NCBI GenBank assembly: GCA_013420905.1
Contig: JAAXNY010000017.1
Coordinates: 310,001 to 374,000, forward strand
Direction of reading: 5' to 3'
Source: Collybia mongolica
Lineage: Eukaryota > Basidiomycota > Agaricomycetes > Agaricales > Clitocybaceae
DNA length: 64,000 bases
Shown here: positions 35,749-46,319 of the stretch, in pieces
Layout: every line of letters begins with the position of its first letter
Position numbering within the stretch: the stretch's first letter is position 1
Notes under the pieces: generated by a model
What the model saw: the letters and a program-made list of their open reading frames with translations, nothing else
What the model was told of the DNA's origin: nothing
The model's database searches: none
Made by a program: the position numbers and the translations under genes

Positions 35749-38054
35749 GGTGGGCGGATAAGAGGAACGTTGAACATCTTGGGCTGACGACTTTTTATCC
35801 TTGACGTCAACCCTGGGTCTATCCGGATTAAGAATAGCCCCAATGCCCGTCGATCATAAAACTCCGACAATGTCAATGGCGACCGAATAACTGACGAATG
35901 CTCAACGTCGTCTTCAACAACGATAAGCGTATTTTTTGAAATCTCCCCAATGGTCAACATTGCGTTCTCTGTATCCTGCTTCCATCAGTCTTTTACTCCC
36001 TCAAACGAATCGTTTCTCAGAATCCGAGAACTTGTTGTCCGTCAACTCCTCCAAATAAACATGCAGTGCTTCCCCAAGCCATTTCCATATTCCTTGTCCC
36101 TTATAGGCCAGACTCAACACAACAAGCCGTCTCAAGAACAGACAACACGGAATTTTTTCATAGGATCAAGGAACAGATTGGAACGAGGCAGGGTGACAGG
36201 AGAGGTGCCCTTGAGGCTGTTCAGTTTTGGCCACGCCCCCAACACCCTTCTCAATCTCGTCGAACCGCGGCACAGAATGGCGATATTCTATTCGACTGCC
36301 TGCTGACCGTGTCCACTACTGTCCACTAACGCACCACCAGGTACTCAAGCAGTTCTGACAGCCAAAAATAATTGCAAATACTGGCATGTTCCGAGCATTA
36401 TCTCGATCGGCGCATCCCATCGTCCATGGCTCCAACGGTACCTCCACAATGAGCTCTCTGCCAAATGACAATCACTCAAGTGCCATCTTCATCTTCCCAA
36501 ACGAAGTCACAAGCTCCTCGACATCATGGTCAATGATTTCATTGCGTTCCACGTATTCGCCCAACATTACTTAGCCCTGCTTACTGACGACACAAGCCTG
36601 AACTTCTGCAAATCGAGAGCCCTGGCACTCAACTTCCTTCATCTTCTCATCGGGTAAGATATTTGCGATATTGTATAGGATGGGCATGACACCAGCAATG
36701 GACACACGCCACCACATCAGAGCAAGCGCTGAAACTCCCAAGATGTCATAGTCATCCTTGGCATCATGACATGTTCCACCACAAATTCTACTCAATTAGC
36801 TCATGGTGAGGCGCCGAACTATCTTGAAATAGATACTTTCTTCCGCACTTGATATATTACTGATCTGAGTTATCGCAGAAGAGATCTAGGATTCAATGCC
36901 ATCCTTGTAGACGCCCAGCAAGCGACCCCTGTTCAAGTTTGTTGACGAGATGATCAATGCTAGCCATGCAAGGGTCAAGTGCTCTGCCGATATCTGCACC
37001 TTCGGCTCAGGCAGGGAGACCATGATCCATGGAGGTGTAGGGCATTACCGTTCCGCATAACGGCAGCTGCCCGCCTTGCGGATTCTTGTGTCAAGAATGG
37101 CATGCCGTAGCCTCCTCCAGACGCTGATGTCCCGCCGGCGCCAGCGCCCCCGACTCTTGCCAATGACCGATCGATACGCAACGCTAAGCCGCCACGACAC
37201 GCCCCCTTGGCCGGAGGGACGACCGCAGTTGATTGCCCCTAACAGATATCACGTGCCTTTCCTAATGGCTCGTGGGCCGGAATCGGAGAGTTGAACGATT
37301 CTCTCACCCCGGTTTTATATTTGTCTACGGGAGACCACCTAAGCGGGCTTAGTGACTTTCCTTTCATTGTTGTGTTTGCTCCTCAGCCTATGCTACCTTC
37401 CTCCAATATCTCCATTGTATGATGCATGGATATCCTACCCACCTTACCACGCGCCAGCATAAGGACTTAGTCACTCTTAATTCCGGAGTTCGCTTTGGAG
37501 AACCGCAATCCGGGCTCATGTTCTCTCAAGATCCTTCATCACCGGAGCATCCCTGTGCCTCCTAGTACTTTAAAGCTCCTAAGCAAGCTGATTTGGCAAT
37601 TTACCGCTCCTTGGAACGCCATTCGGTTTCTCATTCGGCCTTCTTGGTCGGCTAGCCAACGCTTTTCATATTTATATGCTACGACCCGGGGCCAACAAGC
37701 GTCCTTAAAGCATATATCAACGCGACGACCCACTCTCATCCCCGATATACATGTCCTCTGGATTCCCCCATATCTACTACACTATTTTGCGTCACTGTTC
37801 CCATAAACGTCTGTGACGTTATCGCTCCAACTGCTGCAAAAAAAAATTTATTCCAACTCTATGTTGGAACTCCTCCCACCCCACGGGCGCTCCCTAGATA
37901 CGGGCATAAAGAAGCACGGCAGCGTGAATGGAATACCAGTTATTATCTTTCTTTGGAGCCTAACGGCGTGTCTCATCCTCAAGGCTATAGTGTTGGTGAG
38001 CTCTGTGCTAGAGGATCATCGAAAGGCTTATTCAAGAATTATTATCAGGACTCT
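35749..38054. other. Region without a supportable gene
   Basis: 2.3 kb between the CSC1 gene and the next F-box gene. Small open frames on both strands (for example 36386-36574, 36571-36795, 36975-37181) overlap and interrupt one another. One minus-strand piece at about 36485-36575 ('DHDVEELVTSFGKMKMALE') looks helical but ends at a stop without usable splice sites. This could be a decayed gene; nothing identifies it. Confidence 0.4.
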
Positions 38055-39259
38055 ATGTCTTCCCTGCGACCCACTATCCGCACGCGGACAAAACTCAGAT
38101 CCCGCATTTCTCTTCCACCAGAGCTCACGGACGAGATCATATTTCACCTGCGCAATGATAAGAAGTCCCTTGAAACTTGTAGCCGTGTCTGCAAGTCTTG
38201 GCTTCCCGCAAGCCGATACTGCCTCTTTCGAGTTGTATCTCTTCAATTGCCCGTTTCAGAACAGCGCATAGAATTTCTGAAGACCTCCATCGATATCCTC
38301 GTTCCGTGCGCTCGCCACCTTCACATTCAAGGTGTTGAATTAGGATCCTTCATGGTACCCCGAGCCATCGAACGAATCATCCCTCTCCTTACCCCTCTCA
38401 CCCGTGTCGAGGCTCTGCATCTCTGCAATTTGGACATCCGCGATCTCCACACCACACTCATACCGGTTACCTCAGCGTTCACGGTGACCCAGCTAGAGCT
38501 TTATGACATCGTCTTCCATGACGTCAACGAAATGACGCACTTCATCTCCCAATTCACTCAATTAACTCGTCTGGATATCTGCCCACAATTTAGGACAAAC
38601 ACACATCTGGCCTCCACAGCTTGTCGCCTTCCCGTGGGCGTACACTCCATTGGATACGCGGTCGGGGTTACTGGTGAAGGGAGTGAGATATGCGACTGGA
38701 TCACGTTGTCCAAGGAACAAATACATTTTCTCGATCTCGGGATTTACTCCGCGTTCGTCGATTACGGGTATCACAGGATTCTCAGCGGATTATTGGAAAC
38801 TCTGGAACCTTATCTACGTCACGTTGATATCTCTTTCATCGATGGCCAGTTGAAAGGTTCGATTTATTGTCTTGGAAGATCTCACAATTTCGCTTATTTG
38901 AATTCCATTTTTAAGAAGGGGGGGCACGCCACAAAGATCTCAAGCTGTCACAACATTTCCAGTCAAGATCAGTAGTAGCACACCTTTCTCGGGCCTTGGG
39001 GCACCAGTCTCTTTCAGATCTGCTCTTTCTTGTTCCCACTCCAGTCAGTAACATCGTTATAGAAGTCCCTGGACCCGAGGCTTTGTACGCGGAAGACTGG
39101 TCCAAAGTAGATGACTTCTTGGATAACTCTAGATTTTCCGAACTACGTGATCTATCGTTTCAACTACCAGGAACGCTCTGGGAGACGCCTCTTCACAAAA
39201 CATTCCTTGAAAGTTCGCTAAAAAAATGTTATACTAAGGGCATTTTGCGGACTACTTAA
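38055..39259 (+). CDS. F-box protein, possible frameshift
   Basis: Start at 38055 ('MSSLRPTIRTRTK') just before a clear F-box: 'LPPELTDEIIFHL' and 'LETCSRVCKSWLPASRYCLF'. A leucine-rich body follows, typical of basidiomycete F-box proteins that select substrates for SCF ligases. The frame stops at 38973, but a second frame with family-like text continues ('LSDLLFLVPTPVSNIVIEVP', 'LRDLSFQLPG') to 39259. The frames overlap near a run of seven G at about 38922; one more G, or an unrecognised intron, would join them. The gene may therefore be frame-shifted in this genome, or wrongly called at the homopolymer. An in-frame ATG at 37953 would add 34 residues but is less likely. Confidence 0.65.
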
Positions 39260-39427
39260 CTCCATGGTACACTAGAATTTACCCTGTTATACCGACAACT
39301 TTCCATCACGGGTCCTATTTTGTGAAATAGGTTATTTACATCTACATTTGTTACAATTACTTTACAATATTATACACCCCATATTTTCCTGATACAAAAA
39401 CGATGCAAGAATCATCAACCCTCCATG

Positions 39428-41102
39428 TCACCAGAAAGCGTGATACACTTTATCGAATTCCACCACTGGCCCACCCGTGAGAGCACTGGTATGTATTCGA
39501 CTGCGGTGCCAAGCAACACGCCCCGTAACTTGACCAAATGGGCCCAAGTCATACTCGTCTTTGCAGAGCAAGCTGATGACGTTGAGCTTGGCTAACCGTT
39601 GGGCAAAGGCTTCGGCTGTAGTTTTAAGTCGACTCTGCAGCTCTGTCCGATCAAGGACCCCGTAACCGCCTGGAGACTGGTATGTATATAGGCCAGAACC
39701 GAGTTCGACGGCGATACGAAGCTCGCGTAATTTGGCCATTTGGGTGAGAGGGTCAATGAGAGATTGCTGGAAGGGAAAGGAGTCAATTGAATAATACATG
39801 ATAGAACTAGATTCGGCTCACGATGTCGTATGCCGGCTCGCGCTCGCTCACAGTTGTTTGACCTACTTCGAGTATATGGATGGACGGACATGCTTTCGCG
39901 ATGGCAGAAAGTATTGATGGAGAAGGGCTCTCTTTGAGCGTGAAAGCCAATTCCCTAAGATGTTCGAAACGCGATGCTTTATTCAGGAGATCAAAAGTGT
40001 CGGTTTCGTAAAAGTCTATGGGTAAGATTAATCCTGCGAAATGGAACGGTAGAATGCGCAAAACCTCCAGACTGTGTGAGAGGTACTCAAACATAGGGTA
40101 TTGGGGTGGGGGGCTCGAGAAGTTGACAGAGATTAGTCGAGGTGGAAGGTGAGGATGGTCTTTGCCTGCGATAGGTTGGAATTCCTGGATTGGAGGTTCA
40201 AAGCTTCCGAACACTGGGTGTGGCTGGCGCCGAACTTCGGTCGTGAAAGAGTAGACGAGTGTCTGAAGACAGGGCATCCTAGACAAGACAGAAGAAAGTG
40301 GCACAATAGGCCCTTTTGGCATGTTATTTAATATTACAAGGTCACGGAGGAACGGCCAGTCTGTTTCCATAAGTGTCGAAAATTCGACGAGACCACCGGA
40401 TATTTCGAGACGCAGGAGCTGTTCGGACAGCGAACGAAGGATGTAAGCGACATTGGATATTTCCTTCTCCCGTACGTCGTCAATTACATTATCGGAACCA
40501 TTGATAGACATGGAAAGGGTCGTTAGGCGGGGAAAATTGAAAAAAGACTGGATCACAAAAGGGTCATCGATGCGAAGGGCGGTGAACTCCAGTGTGTCAA
40601 CGCGTGGCGCCGATGATGCCGCAAACAGGAGAGTAGCCGGAGGCGTCATGCTGAACCGAAAGCGTATTTTTTTAAGGGCGTGCATATAAGGGAAGGCAGC
40701 CTTGAGGGGTGCATAATCAATTAGAAATTGACTATCATCTTTATCCGTGAGATGAAGCTCCCTGTTTGACCAGATCAGTTTGAAGTAGAATTTGACGATT
40801 CAGTGATGTCCTCCTTACACGATGTGTTTCCATATATTGCGTGGCCAAATCTTTCGATCATTGGGTAGATATACCATTTTGGTTCGCCAGTATTTTTCCT
40901 CGCGAAACAGAAGGGGTAAAATCGCCAATCTCATCCGTTTACATGTGGACGACAGGGGTAGAATGGAGCCATTATTGGTTAGGCGTAGTTTCTGCATTCT
41001 TAGGCCGATGGGACTATCTGATCTCTTCAGGAAATCTGGGCCTGATAGAGTTTCGATGATTTGCATTAGGACATCGTCATTCAAAGCTGCAAGGCATGCC
41101 AT
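39428..41102 (-). CDS. F-box/LRR-like protein
   Basis: Three exons, from 41102 to 39428. The N-terminus carries an F-box-like segment: 'LAALNDDVLMQIIETLSG' and, after an insert, 'ILPLSSTCKRMRLAILPLLF'. After an intron (about 40819-40765) the body holds irregular leucine-rich repeats: 'PRLTTLSMSING', 'LEISGGLVEFS', 'LRDLVILNNMPKG', 'LQTLVYSF', 'LEVLRILPF'. A second intron at about 39822-39770 leads to the last exon, which ends 'FDKVYHAFW'. About 500 residues. Convergent with the F-box gene at 38055, 170 bp away; similar size and type but different sequence. Substrate unknown. Confidence 0.8.
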
Positions 41103-42101
41103 ATTCCTGTGGTGCCCAAATTATAGAAAAGTGTCGCCGGAGGGTAGAAGTGATGCCAATTTTGGCGATAATTCGAGATATGTGGTCCTATCGTCGCTCG
41201 AAGGTGGCTGATATTACAGTTGTGGACAATCAAAAACAATAAATTTGATGGGTGATTATTTAACTGGATTGGGTGTTATGGAGGGCTTTTGTTTGATGGA
41301 AAGAGGTATAGATGAGTTAAAGGAAGAGCTTTGCACAAGCCGATTTCTCTTTAAAGTAAGATTTACTGTCAGATGACCTCGAAAATTTTGGCCAAAACAA
41401 AAAAAAAAAAACACGTGGGAAAAATTTCGGAGTATGCGCAATCGATTCCCTTTAAAAAGCTAGTCTTGGTTCTGAAATTTCAAAACATTCTATCGAACGG
41501 TTAAGTCTCCATGAGCCCATCATTTCTTCAAACTGAAATCAAGGCAGACCACCAGAGCATGCCAAAAAAATCATCTGGCCTAGGAAATCAAGCTCGATTA
41601 GCTTCACAACTACTGACACCACCAACAGTAAGTCCAGGTCTCTGATGGTGAATCAGATCAAGAATCTGTGACTTGTGGCACAGATAGTGGATAAAACCAG
41701 CACCCTTTCCTCAATCTAAACTCAGTATTGAGATTCCATACAATCCAAAATCACCAACAATGCATCAGTGCAACATATACAATATATCAGATAGTATGTC
41801 TTGGAATATTCTAGAATTATAATAAATGCGTACATAAGAGCCTCGAGATGAGGCAGTATGGTGCGGGCCGACTAGCCACCGCTACTTTTGTACAGGGGAA
41901 ATAACCTAGCGAAAAAAGGCCCAAAACTTTAATCACTTAGCCAAACGCATTCTTTTGATGAAACGAAAATATTTGTTAAAGGGATTTGTTATAGGATAAA
42001 AACTGAAGGAGTTACTAAAACCTACATCCGAAAAATTTGGCCACTCATCCGAAAAAGGAAATTAAGGGTCCTAGATTATTAGTAGATCATCAACCTCCCC
42101 T
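41103..42101. other. AT-rich intergenic region flanking a transposon remnant
   Basis: About 1 kb without a gene, low in GC, with a run of 14 A near 41399 and repeated 'aaaatttggcc' / 'ttttggccaaaac' segments at about 41385 and 42035. These may belong to the non-coding end of the neighbouring transposon remnant, but no defined terminal inverted repeat was found. Confidence 0.4.
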
Positions 42102-43076
42102 CTAGGTGTCGAATTGACGAGCCAGCGTCTCTGGAACACGTCTGTGGGATGTGTAGACATGAGAGCTGAATTCCTTTACCTTCATCTGATCCTCCTTTGC
42201 ACCCATACCTGATCTATAAGCCTCCATCCACCTTATCATATGATGTTCCCAGAGCCAGATTGTCTTGTGCTCGATTGATGCGAGAGCCTTCGGTAAATTT
42301 TCCTTGAGTGTGTTGAAGGAGTAATCACAATGATTGTGAAGATACCGTTTGACGGCACCCCAGAAGAACTCAATGAAATTGAGTTCACAATGGAATTTCG
42401 GCAAGAAAATGCAAAGGTGGCCTGCTGCTTCGATGACTTCCTGAACAAGGGGTTTTTGGGCTTGGAAATCTGGTTGGAGGCTCATGATGCACAGCAAGTT
42501 GTTACATCGGGCATGCATTTTGGTTCTTTGCACTCCATCCGCAAGTCTTTCATCTCAATTGCACGCTCCTTGAGGACTTCCTTCATGCCTTTTGGCATGT
42601 TGGGGAACTCAGGATGATCTGGTGGAAAGGTCATTTGTTGGACAATCCTTTCATTGCCTTGCATGAACCAACCGTCGCGTAAACGGGCCTATTTACCACC
42701 AGGCCACATATTCATGTGTGAAACCAGTAGAGCATCAGTTGAGTATGCTGCATGCCCTTGTGAGTTGTCAACCATGATTAGAGCCTGATATTCTGGTCCA
42801 TGGAGTTCCTCGAATGCAGGAATGATTTTTCAACTAACTGTAAGGTGCTTTCAGTTCAGCTCACATCGGAACAGTCACTGGAAGACAAACAATTCACCTG
42901 TCCAATATCCCTCATAATTTTTCCCATATTCAAGGCTCTGGCTTGCCTTCTCCATCCAACTGAATGTTGAACAAATGACATCACTTTGATGCATCCCTCG
43001 ACCCACTCCTTTTTTTTTGAGTGCATGCTCCCCTTCCAAGACCCAACTCCGTTTTATTCCATCATTTGCCTGGGAT
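42102..43076 (-). pseudogene. Truncated DDE-superfamily transposase
   Basis: Minus-strand remnant of a DDE endonuclease of the kind common in mushroom genomes. The order is: '..NDGIKRSWVLEGEHALKKK' (about 43075), 'GRGMHQSDVICSTFSW', 'LEYGKNYEGYWTGELF', 'IIPAFEELHGPEYQALIMVDNSQGHAAY' in separate pieces (about 42840-42750), 'PGGK' then a stop, 'GWFMQGNERIVQQMTFPPDHPEF', and finally 'LPKFHCELNFIEFFWGAVKR' through 'YTSHRRVPETLA'. It carries at least an internal stop after PGGK (about 42693), frame changes near 42860 and 42495, and lacks the N-terminal half including the first catalytic aspartate region. The break at its 5' side falls inside an intron of the adjoining secreted-peptide gene. The element cannot be active. 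Confidence 0.85.
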
Positions 43077-43093
43077 TCAAGGCTTGGACTCAC

Positions 43094-43269
43094 TCCGAGA
43101 ACACCAGCAAAAGATACACCTGTATTGTTATAATTTCTGTGAGCAGGTAGACCTACGCGGCTCCAGACGAACACAACCAACACTTACACAGTTCGCCTTC
43201 AGGAATAACCTCTGCAACGACGTTCTGTGCGAGCATGGCGATGAGGACGGTTGCGAAGACTTTGTACAT
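43094..43269 (-). pseudogene. Cysteine-rich secreted peptide, copy 1 (truncated)
   Basis: Exon 1 (43269-43188) encodes a signal peptide and the first cysteine, and exon 2 (43119-43094) encodes 'VSFAGVLG', both matching the intact copies at 44823-45241 and 45800-46203. The donor gtgagtcc follows exon 2 as in copy 3, but about ten bases later the sequence turns into the transposase remnant. The microexon and the two exons with the other five cysteines are missing. The promoter with TATA box is still present. Unless a fused product is made, this copy cannot give the six-cysteine peptide. Confidence 0.75.
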
Positions 43270-43361
43270 TGTTATGGATGTAGAGCTGAGCGCGAGATAA
43301 AAAGGACGTCAATGAAGATGGAGGGTGCAGTCGGTCTGAAAGTGTCTGACTATGTTGCCCA

Positions 43362-43369
43362 TATTTATA
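43362..43369 (-). promoter_or_regulatory. TATA box of peptide copy 1
   Basis: TATAAATA on the minus strand about 95 bp upstream of the copy 1 ATG, followed by 'GGGCAACA' and 'AGTCAGACA' also found after the TATA box of copy 3. Confidence 0.6.
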
Positions 43370-43554
43370 TTCACGGAAGCGCTCCGATACGAGCGGGTAA
43401 TGAAATGAGGGACGCCCGAGCTTGATATGAATCTCGTCCTTGAGGTAAGGCTTATCCAAAGCTGGTATCATGGCTCCATCATAGAACCCCATGGGCATAC
43501 CGTTTGGTAATGACGCGAGGAACCCAAGTCGATGGTGGGGTATCAAAAGGTAAT

Positions 43555-43725
43555 ATCCCGATAATCATCTAGAAATTACGGAGAGGGAAGCATGGCTCAT
43601 AAGCCATCATCTGACGAGGCGCGTCTCACTAAATAAAGTGGGAGTAACGCAACTTCAGTGTGGCCGGACTCTGGGAGTCTACGCTCATGGTCGGTTCGTT
43701 GCAGCTTTGGTGATTCAATTTTGTG
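43555..43725. repeat. Duplicated spacer block, unit 1
   Basis: Spacer between copies 1 and 2. It shares 'ctgacgaggcg..tctca', 'aacttcag', 'gggag', 'tctgggattat'-like and 'gcagctttggtgattc' segments in the same order with 45520-45672 and partly with 46495-46615. It marks tandem duplication of a gene-plus-spacer unit. Confidence 0.6.
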
Positions 43726-43805
43726 TTTCTTCTTTTTTTGATTCACATATGTATATATGATGGGCTGTGGTTTCAGTTTCTGATCGATAGCAGCAGAGAA
43801 GCCAC

Positions 43806-43994
43806 TTAAACATTTCTTTTGGCGACTACATAATTTGCGAAGTGAGTCGTTGCGAGGACGATAGAAACGGCTTCACTCACCGCAACCCGACTCACACCTA
43901 TGCGTAAAACGGCTTACAGCCCGCCTCCTGGGATATCGGCCACCAGTCCCTGGGCAAGCGTAGCGACTGAGATAGTCGCGAGTAGTTTGTACAA
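43806..43994 (-). pseudogene. Cysteine-rich secreted peptide, copy 2 (relic)
   Basis: The signal-peptide exon is recognisable from 43994 ('LYKLLATISVATLAQGLVAD'), but the start codon reads TTG, and two bases are missing at the exon end, removing the first cysteine codon. Around 43806-43845 the last exon and the end of the preceding intron still align with copy 4 ('catttcttttggcgact' against 'catttcttctggcaact'), though the stop and one cysteine are changed. Exons 2-4 between them are lost or scrambled. The flanks match those of copy 4, so this is a decayed sister of that gene. Confidence 0.72.
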
Positions 43995-44822
43995 GGCCTT
44001 TATTATGACTGGGGTGTAGTTGTCTGATATTGAGGTATGGTATTGTCATTCTTTGTCTCGAGTACGCATTTTAGCCCGATAAAATGGTAAGAAACGCTCG
44101 ATTTTGATATTCATCTTCGTTTGTCATTAATTTGACTATATCATTGCGAACCTCTCTTCACCTTGTTGGGCGATAGAATCATGAATCAGTGAAACTCTAC
44201 CGGCCAAATTCCGAGATCGTACGCTCCCGGGCCACTGCGGGGCTGATGACCCCAAGTTATTGGAGATCATACAGGATCCTTTTAGAGCAGTTTATTGTTA
44301 TGTGGCACCTTCCATACAGGGCTGAAGGGAGCTGGAACCTGATACAACAGAGGAGAGTTGCACGCCGCTATGGTCCCCATTTTTCTGGTCGTCTATGATA
44401 AGAGTTTTAGGACAGCCAGACAGCCCAGACAAGGTGCCGCTCTTCGTCTCTGGGATTCGTGATAGCTACGGCACGCAACTCTTCGGGCCCGTCGAGCCTC
44501 TTTTTTCGTGCCGACGTCCACTAGACAGCAGTGTAGCTGAATTCGCCCAGCCACGGGTTTGCGATTTTCTTGAGGAACGATATGAATATTATTGTCGATG
44601 AGGCTCTGCTCTGCGGGCAACGAGGACAAAGATGGAAGTGGAACTCTAGAATATCGGGAGTCTGCAAGATGCAACGTCGGAGCAGTTATTCAAATTTGGC
44701 CGGGCTCCGTGGGTGCAATTGCCATTTCCCCTTATGGTTACATCTTATCTTATATTGCTAGATTGTAACTCAAAAAGGGTATTTTCTCAACGATACAAAA
44801 TATTCGTCTATGGATATATCCA

Positions 44823-45241
44823 TTATACTTCGGGGGTTCTGCAATCCGTCTTGCATCTGTAAATGACCATGTGAGCGGAGGGGGGAATTCCTTGCGAGGG
44901 CTAATGTTGACGCACTTGGAAACATCGGGATAAACGTAGCAGCAGGTCGTGCCAGGTACACCTGATTGTTGTGATGAGAACGATTAATCCTTTATGAATT
45001 TGCGAACAAGTTACATTCCTAGAAAAAAAGGCATGGCATAAGTAAGAGTTTTAGAAACTTATTGTAATGCTTGGACTCACTCCGAGAACACCAGCAATGG
45101 AAGCACCTGTATGACTTTACGTGAACAGGTGGGCTTATAACAGAGCGACGACAACTTACACAATTCACCTTCCGGGATGTAGTCTGCAACGACGTTTTGG
45201 GCAAGCATAGCAATGAGGAGAGTGGCTAATAGTTTGTACAT
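44823..45241 (-). CDS. Knottin-like secreted cysteine-rich peptide, copy 3
   Basis: Five exons: 45241-45160, 45106-45081, 45018-45015 (4 nt), 44961-44916 and 44856-44823; introns of 53, 62, 53 and 59 bp, all GT-AG. The product is 63 residues. A signal peptide ('MYKLLATLLIAMLAQNVVAD') is followed by a mature chain of about 43 residues with six cysteines spaced C-x9-C-x5-CC-x8-C-x3-C. Key local motifs are 'PEGELC', 'AGVLGEC', 'PGTTCCY' and 'SKCKTDC'. The C-C-CC-C-C order is the framework of inhibitor-cystine-knot peptides; disulfide pairing is inferred, not seen. The splice is supported because copy 4, with different sequence, splices identically to the same spacing. It is not a hydrophobin (eight cysteines). 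Function unknown; defence, signalling or protease inhibition are all open. Confidence 0.78.
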
Positions 45242-45320
45242 TGTCGTAGATGTAAAGTTGGGCACCGAAGAAAATATGTGGGTGGAAAGTGTGGTTGTCT
45301 GACGACTGACCTTGTTGCCC

Positions 45321-45327
45321 CTTTATA
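45321..45327 (-). promoter_or_regulatory. TATA box of peptide copy 3
   Basis: TATAAAG on the minus strand about 80 bp upstream of the ATG at 45241, followed by 'GGGCAACA' and a short leader that resembles that of copy 1. A strong TATA box suggests regulated, high expression. Confidence 0.6.
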
Positions 45328-45519
45328 CCTTCGCGGGGGCGTGCCGCGATGGCGACTACGGTAAGGGGCGCCCGGCCTTGACATAATCTCGACATTGAGG
45401 TAAGGCTCACCAAAGAAGGTATTATGACACCATTATGAATCCCCATGGGCATATAGTTTGCTAAATGGCACGGGGAGCCCGAGTCGGTAGTGGGGCTTCA
45501 AATTTGATTCCCCCCTCGA

Positions 45520-45672
45520 AAACGTGGGGAGGTTTACGGAGGATTTATGGCCTTCAACCCATGATCTAACAAAGTGCCTCTCATCAAACGTCAACGGTAG
45601 GGAACGCAAACTCAGGGAGGCGGGATTCTGGGATTATAGACTTACGGCCGCTTTGTCGCAGCTTTGATGATT
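45520..45672. repeat. Duplicated spacer block, unit 2
   Basis: Spacer between copies 3 and 4, aligned with 43555-43725 and 46495-46615 through 'ctcagggaggcgggattctgggatta' (given here only as a position guide: 45610-45636) and 'gtcgcagctttgatgattc'. Same order and orientation in all units. Confidence 0.6.
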
Positions 45673-45799
45673 CGGATACTGGCTATTCGTATATTTAAAC
45701 GAGGTTGATCTTTCTTCAATGATAATTGGAGATTCGCAGATATACACATGACTGTCGGCTACAATTCCTAGTTCTGAGCACTGGGGGTGGAGAAATAGC

Positions 45800-46203
45800 T
45801 CAGCATTTCTTCTGGCAACTGCAGAATTCATGGAGTTATTCACTATGGGAATTGATGGAAAGGCTGCTTCCACTTACTGTCCTTCGTCAGGGTGGGTGTA
45901 GCAACAGATTGTGCCGGGTTCGCCTAGTTTAAATGAAATGAGAATCGGTATTGTTTTCGAGAACTAGAGAAGGTTACAGGTCTAAAAGATACGATTATAT
46001 GATGAATGAAAGCTTGTAGAAAATATTGGAACACGGCTTACCCCGATCGGTCCAGCAATGGTAGCGCCTGAATGATGTTTTGTAAGCACATAAAGGACTC
46101 ACTACTGTATGATGAGTAGCTTACACAATCCGCCTTCTGGAATGTCGGCCACGACCCTCTGGGCAAGCATAGCGATGAAGATAGTGGCAAGTAGTTTGTA
46201 CAT
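45800..46203 (-). CDS. Knottin-like secreted cysteine-rich peptide, copy 4
   Basis: Paralogue of the gene at 44823-45241 with the same five exons: 46203-46125, 46067-46042, 45981-45978 (4 nt), 45923-45878 and 45818-45800; introns of 57, 60, 54 and 59 bp. The product is 57 residues with signal peptide 'MYKLLATIFIAMLAQRVVAD' and six cysteines at exactly the same spacing, C-x9-C-x5-CC-x8-C-x3-C. Motifs are 'PEGGLC', 'GPIGTC', 'PGTICCY' and 'GHCQKKC', ending right at the sixth cysteine. The sixth-cysteine exon could be placed differently (acceptors at 'gttgccag' or 'gtgctcag'), but only this choice keeps intron length and cysteine pattern equal to copy 3. Preceded by a TATA box about 60 bp upstream. 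Confidence 0.77.
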
Positions 46204-46258
46204 GGTATTGGTTGCAGATGGGGTGTAGTTGTCTGCATGGAGGCATGTTATCGTTACC

Positions 46259-46266
46259 TTTTTATA
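46259..46266 (-). promoter_or_regulatory. TATA box of peptide copy 4
   Basis: TATAAAAA on the minus strand about 57 bp upstream of the ATG at 46203, in the position corresponding to the TATA boxes of copies 1 and 3; the leader is somewhat shorter. Confidence 0.6.
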
Positions 46267-46319
46267 TCTTACACCTTGGACAGGGATCCTTACCCTGCAG
46301 AAATGGTAAGAGGCGCCCG

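Noticed and set aside
36386..37300. Possible gene from overlapping open frames
   Set aside because: Fragments fall in different frames with stops and no usable splice sites; no family recognised.
44823..46203. Hydrophobin assignment for the cysteine-rich peptides
   Set aside because: Hydrophobins have eight cysteines with two CC pairs and are longer; here there are six cysteines with one CC pair.
44823..46203. Naming the peptides as toxins by analogy with animal cystine-knot peptides
   Set aside because: Only the cysteine order is alike; the framework also occurs in inhibitors and signals, and there is no sequence similarity that I can recognise.
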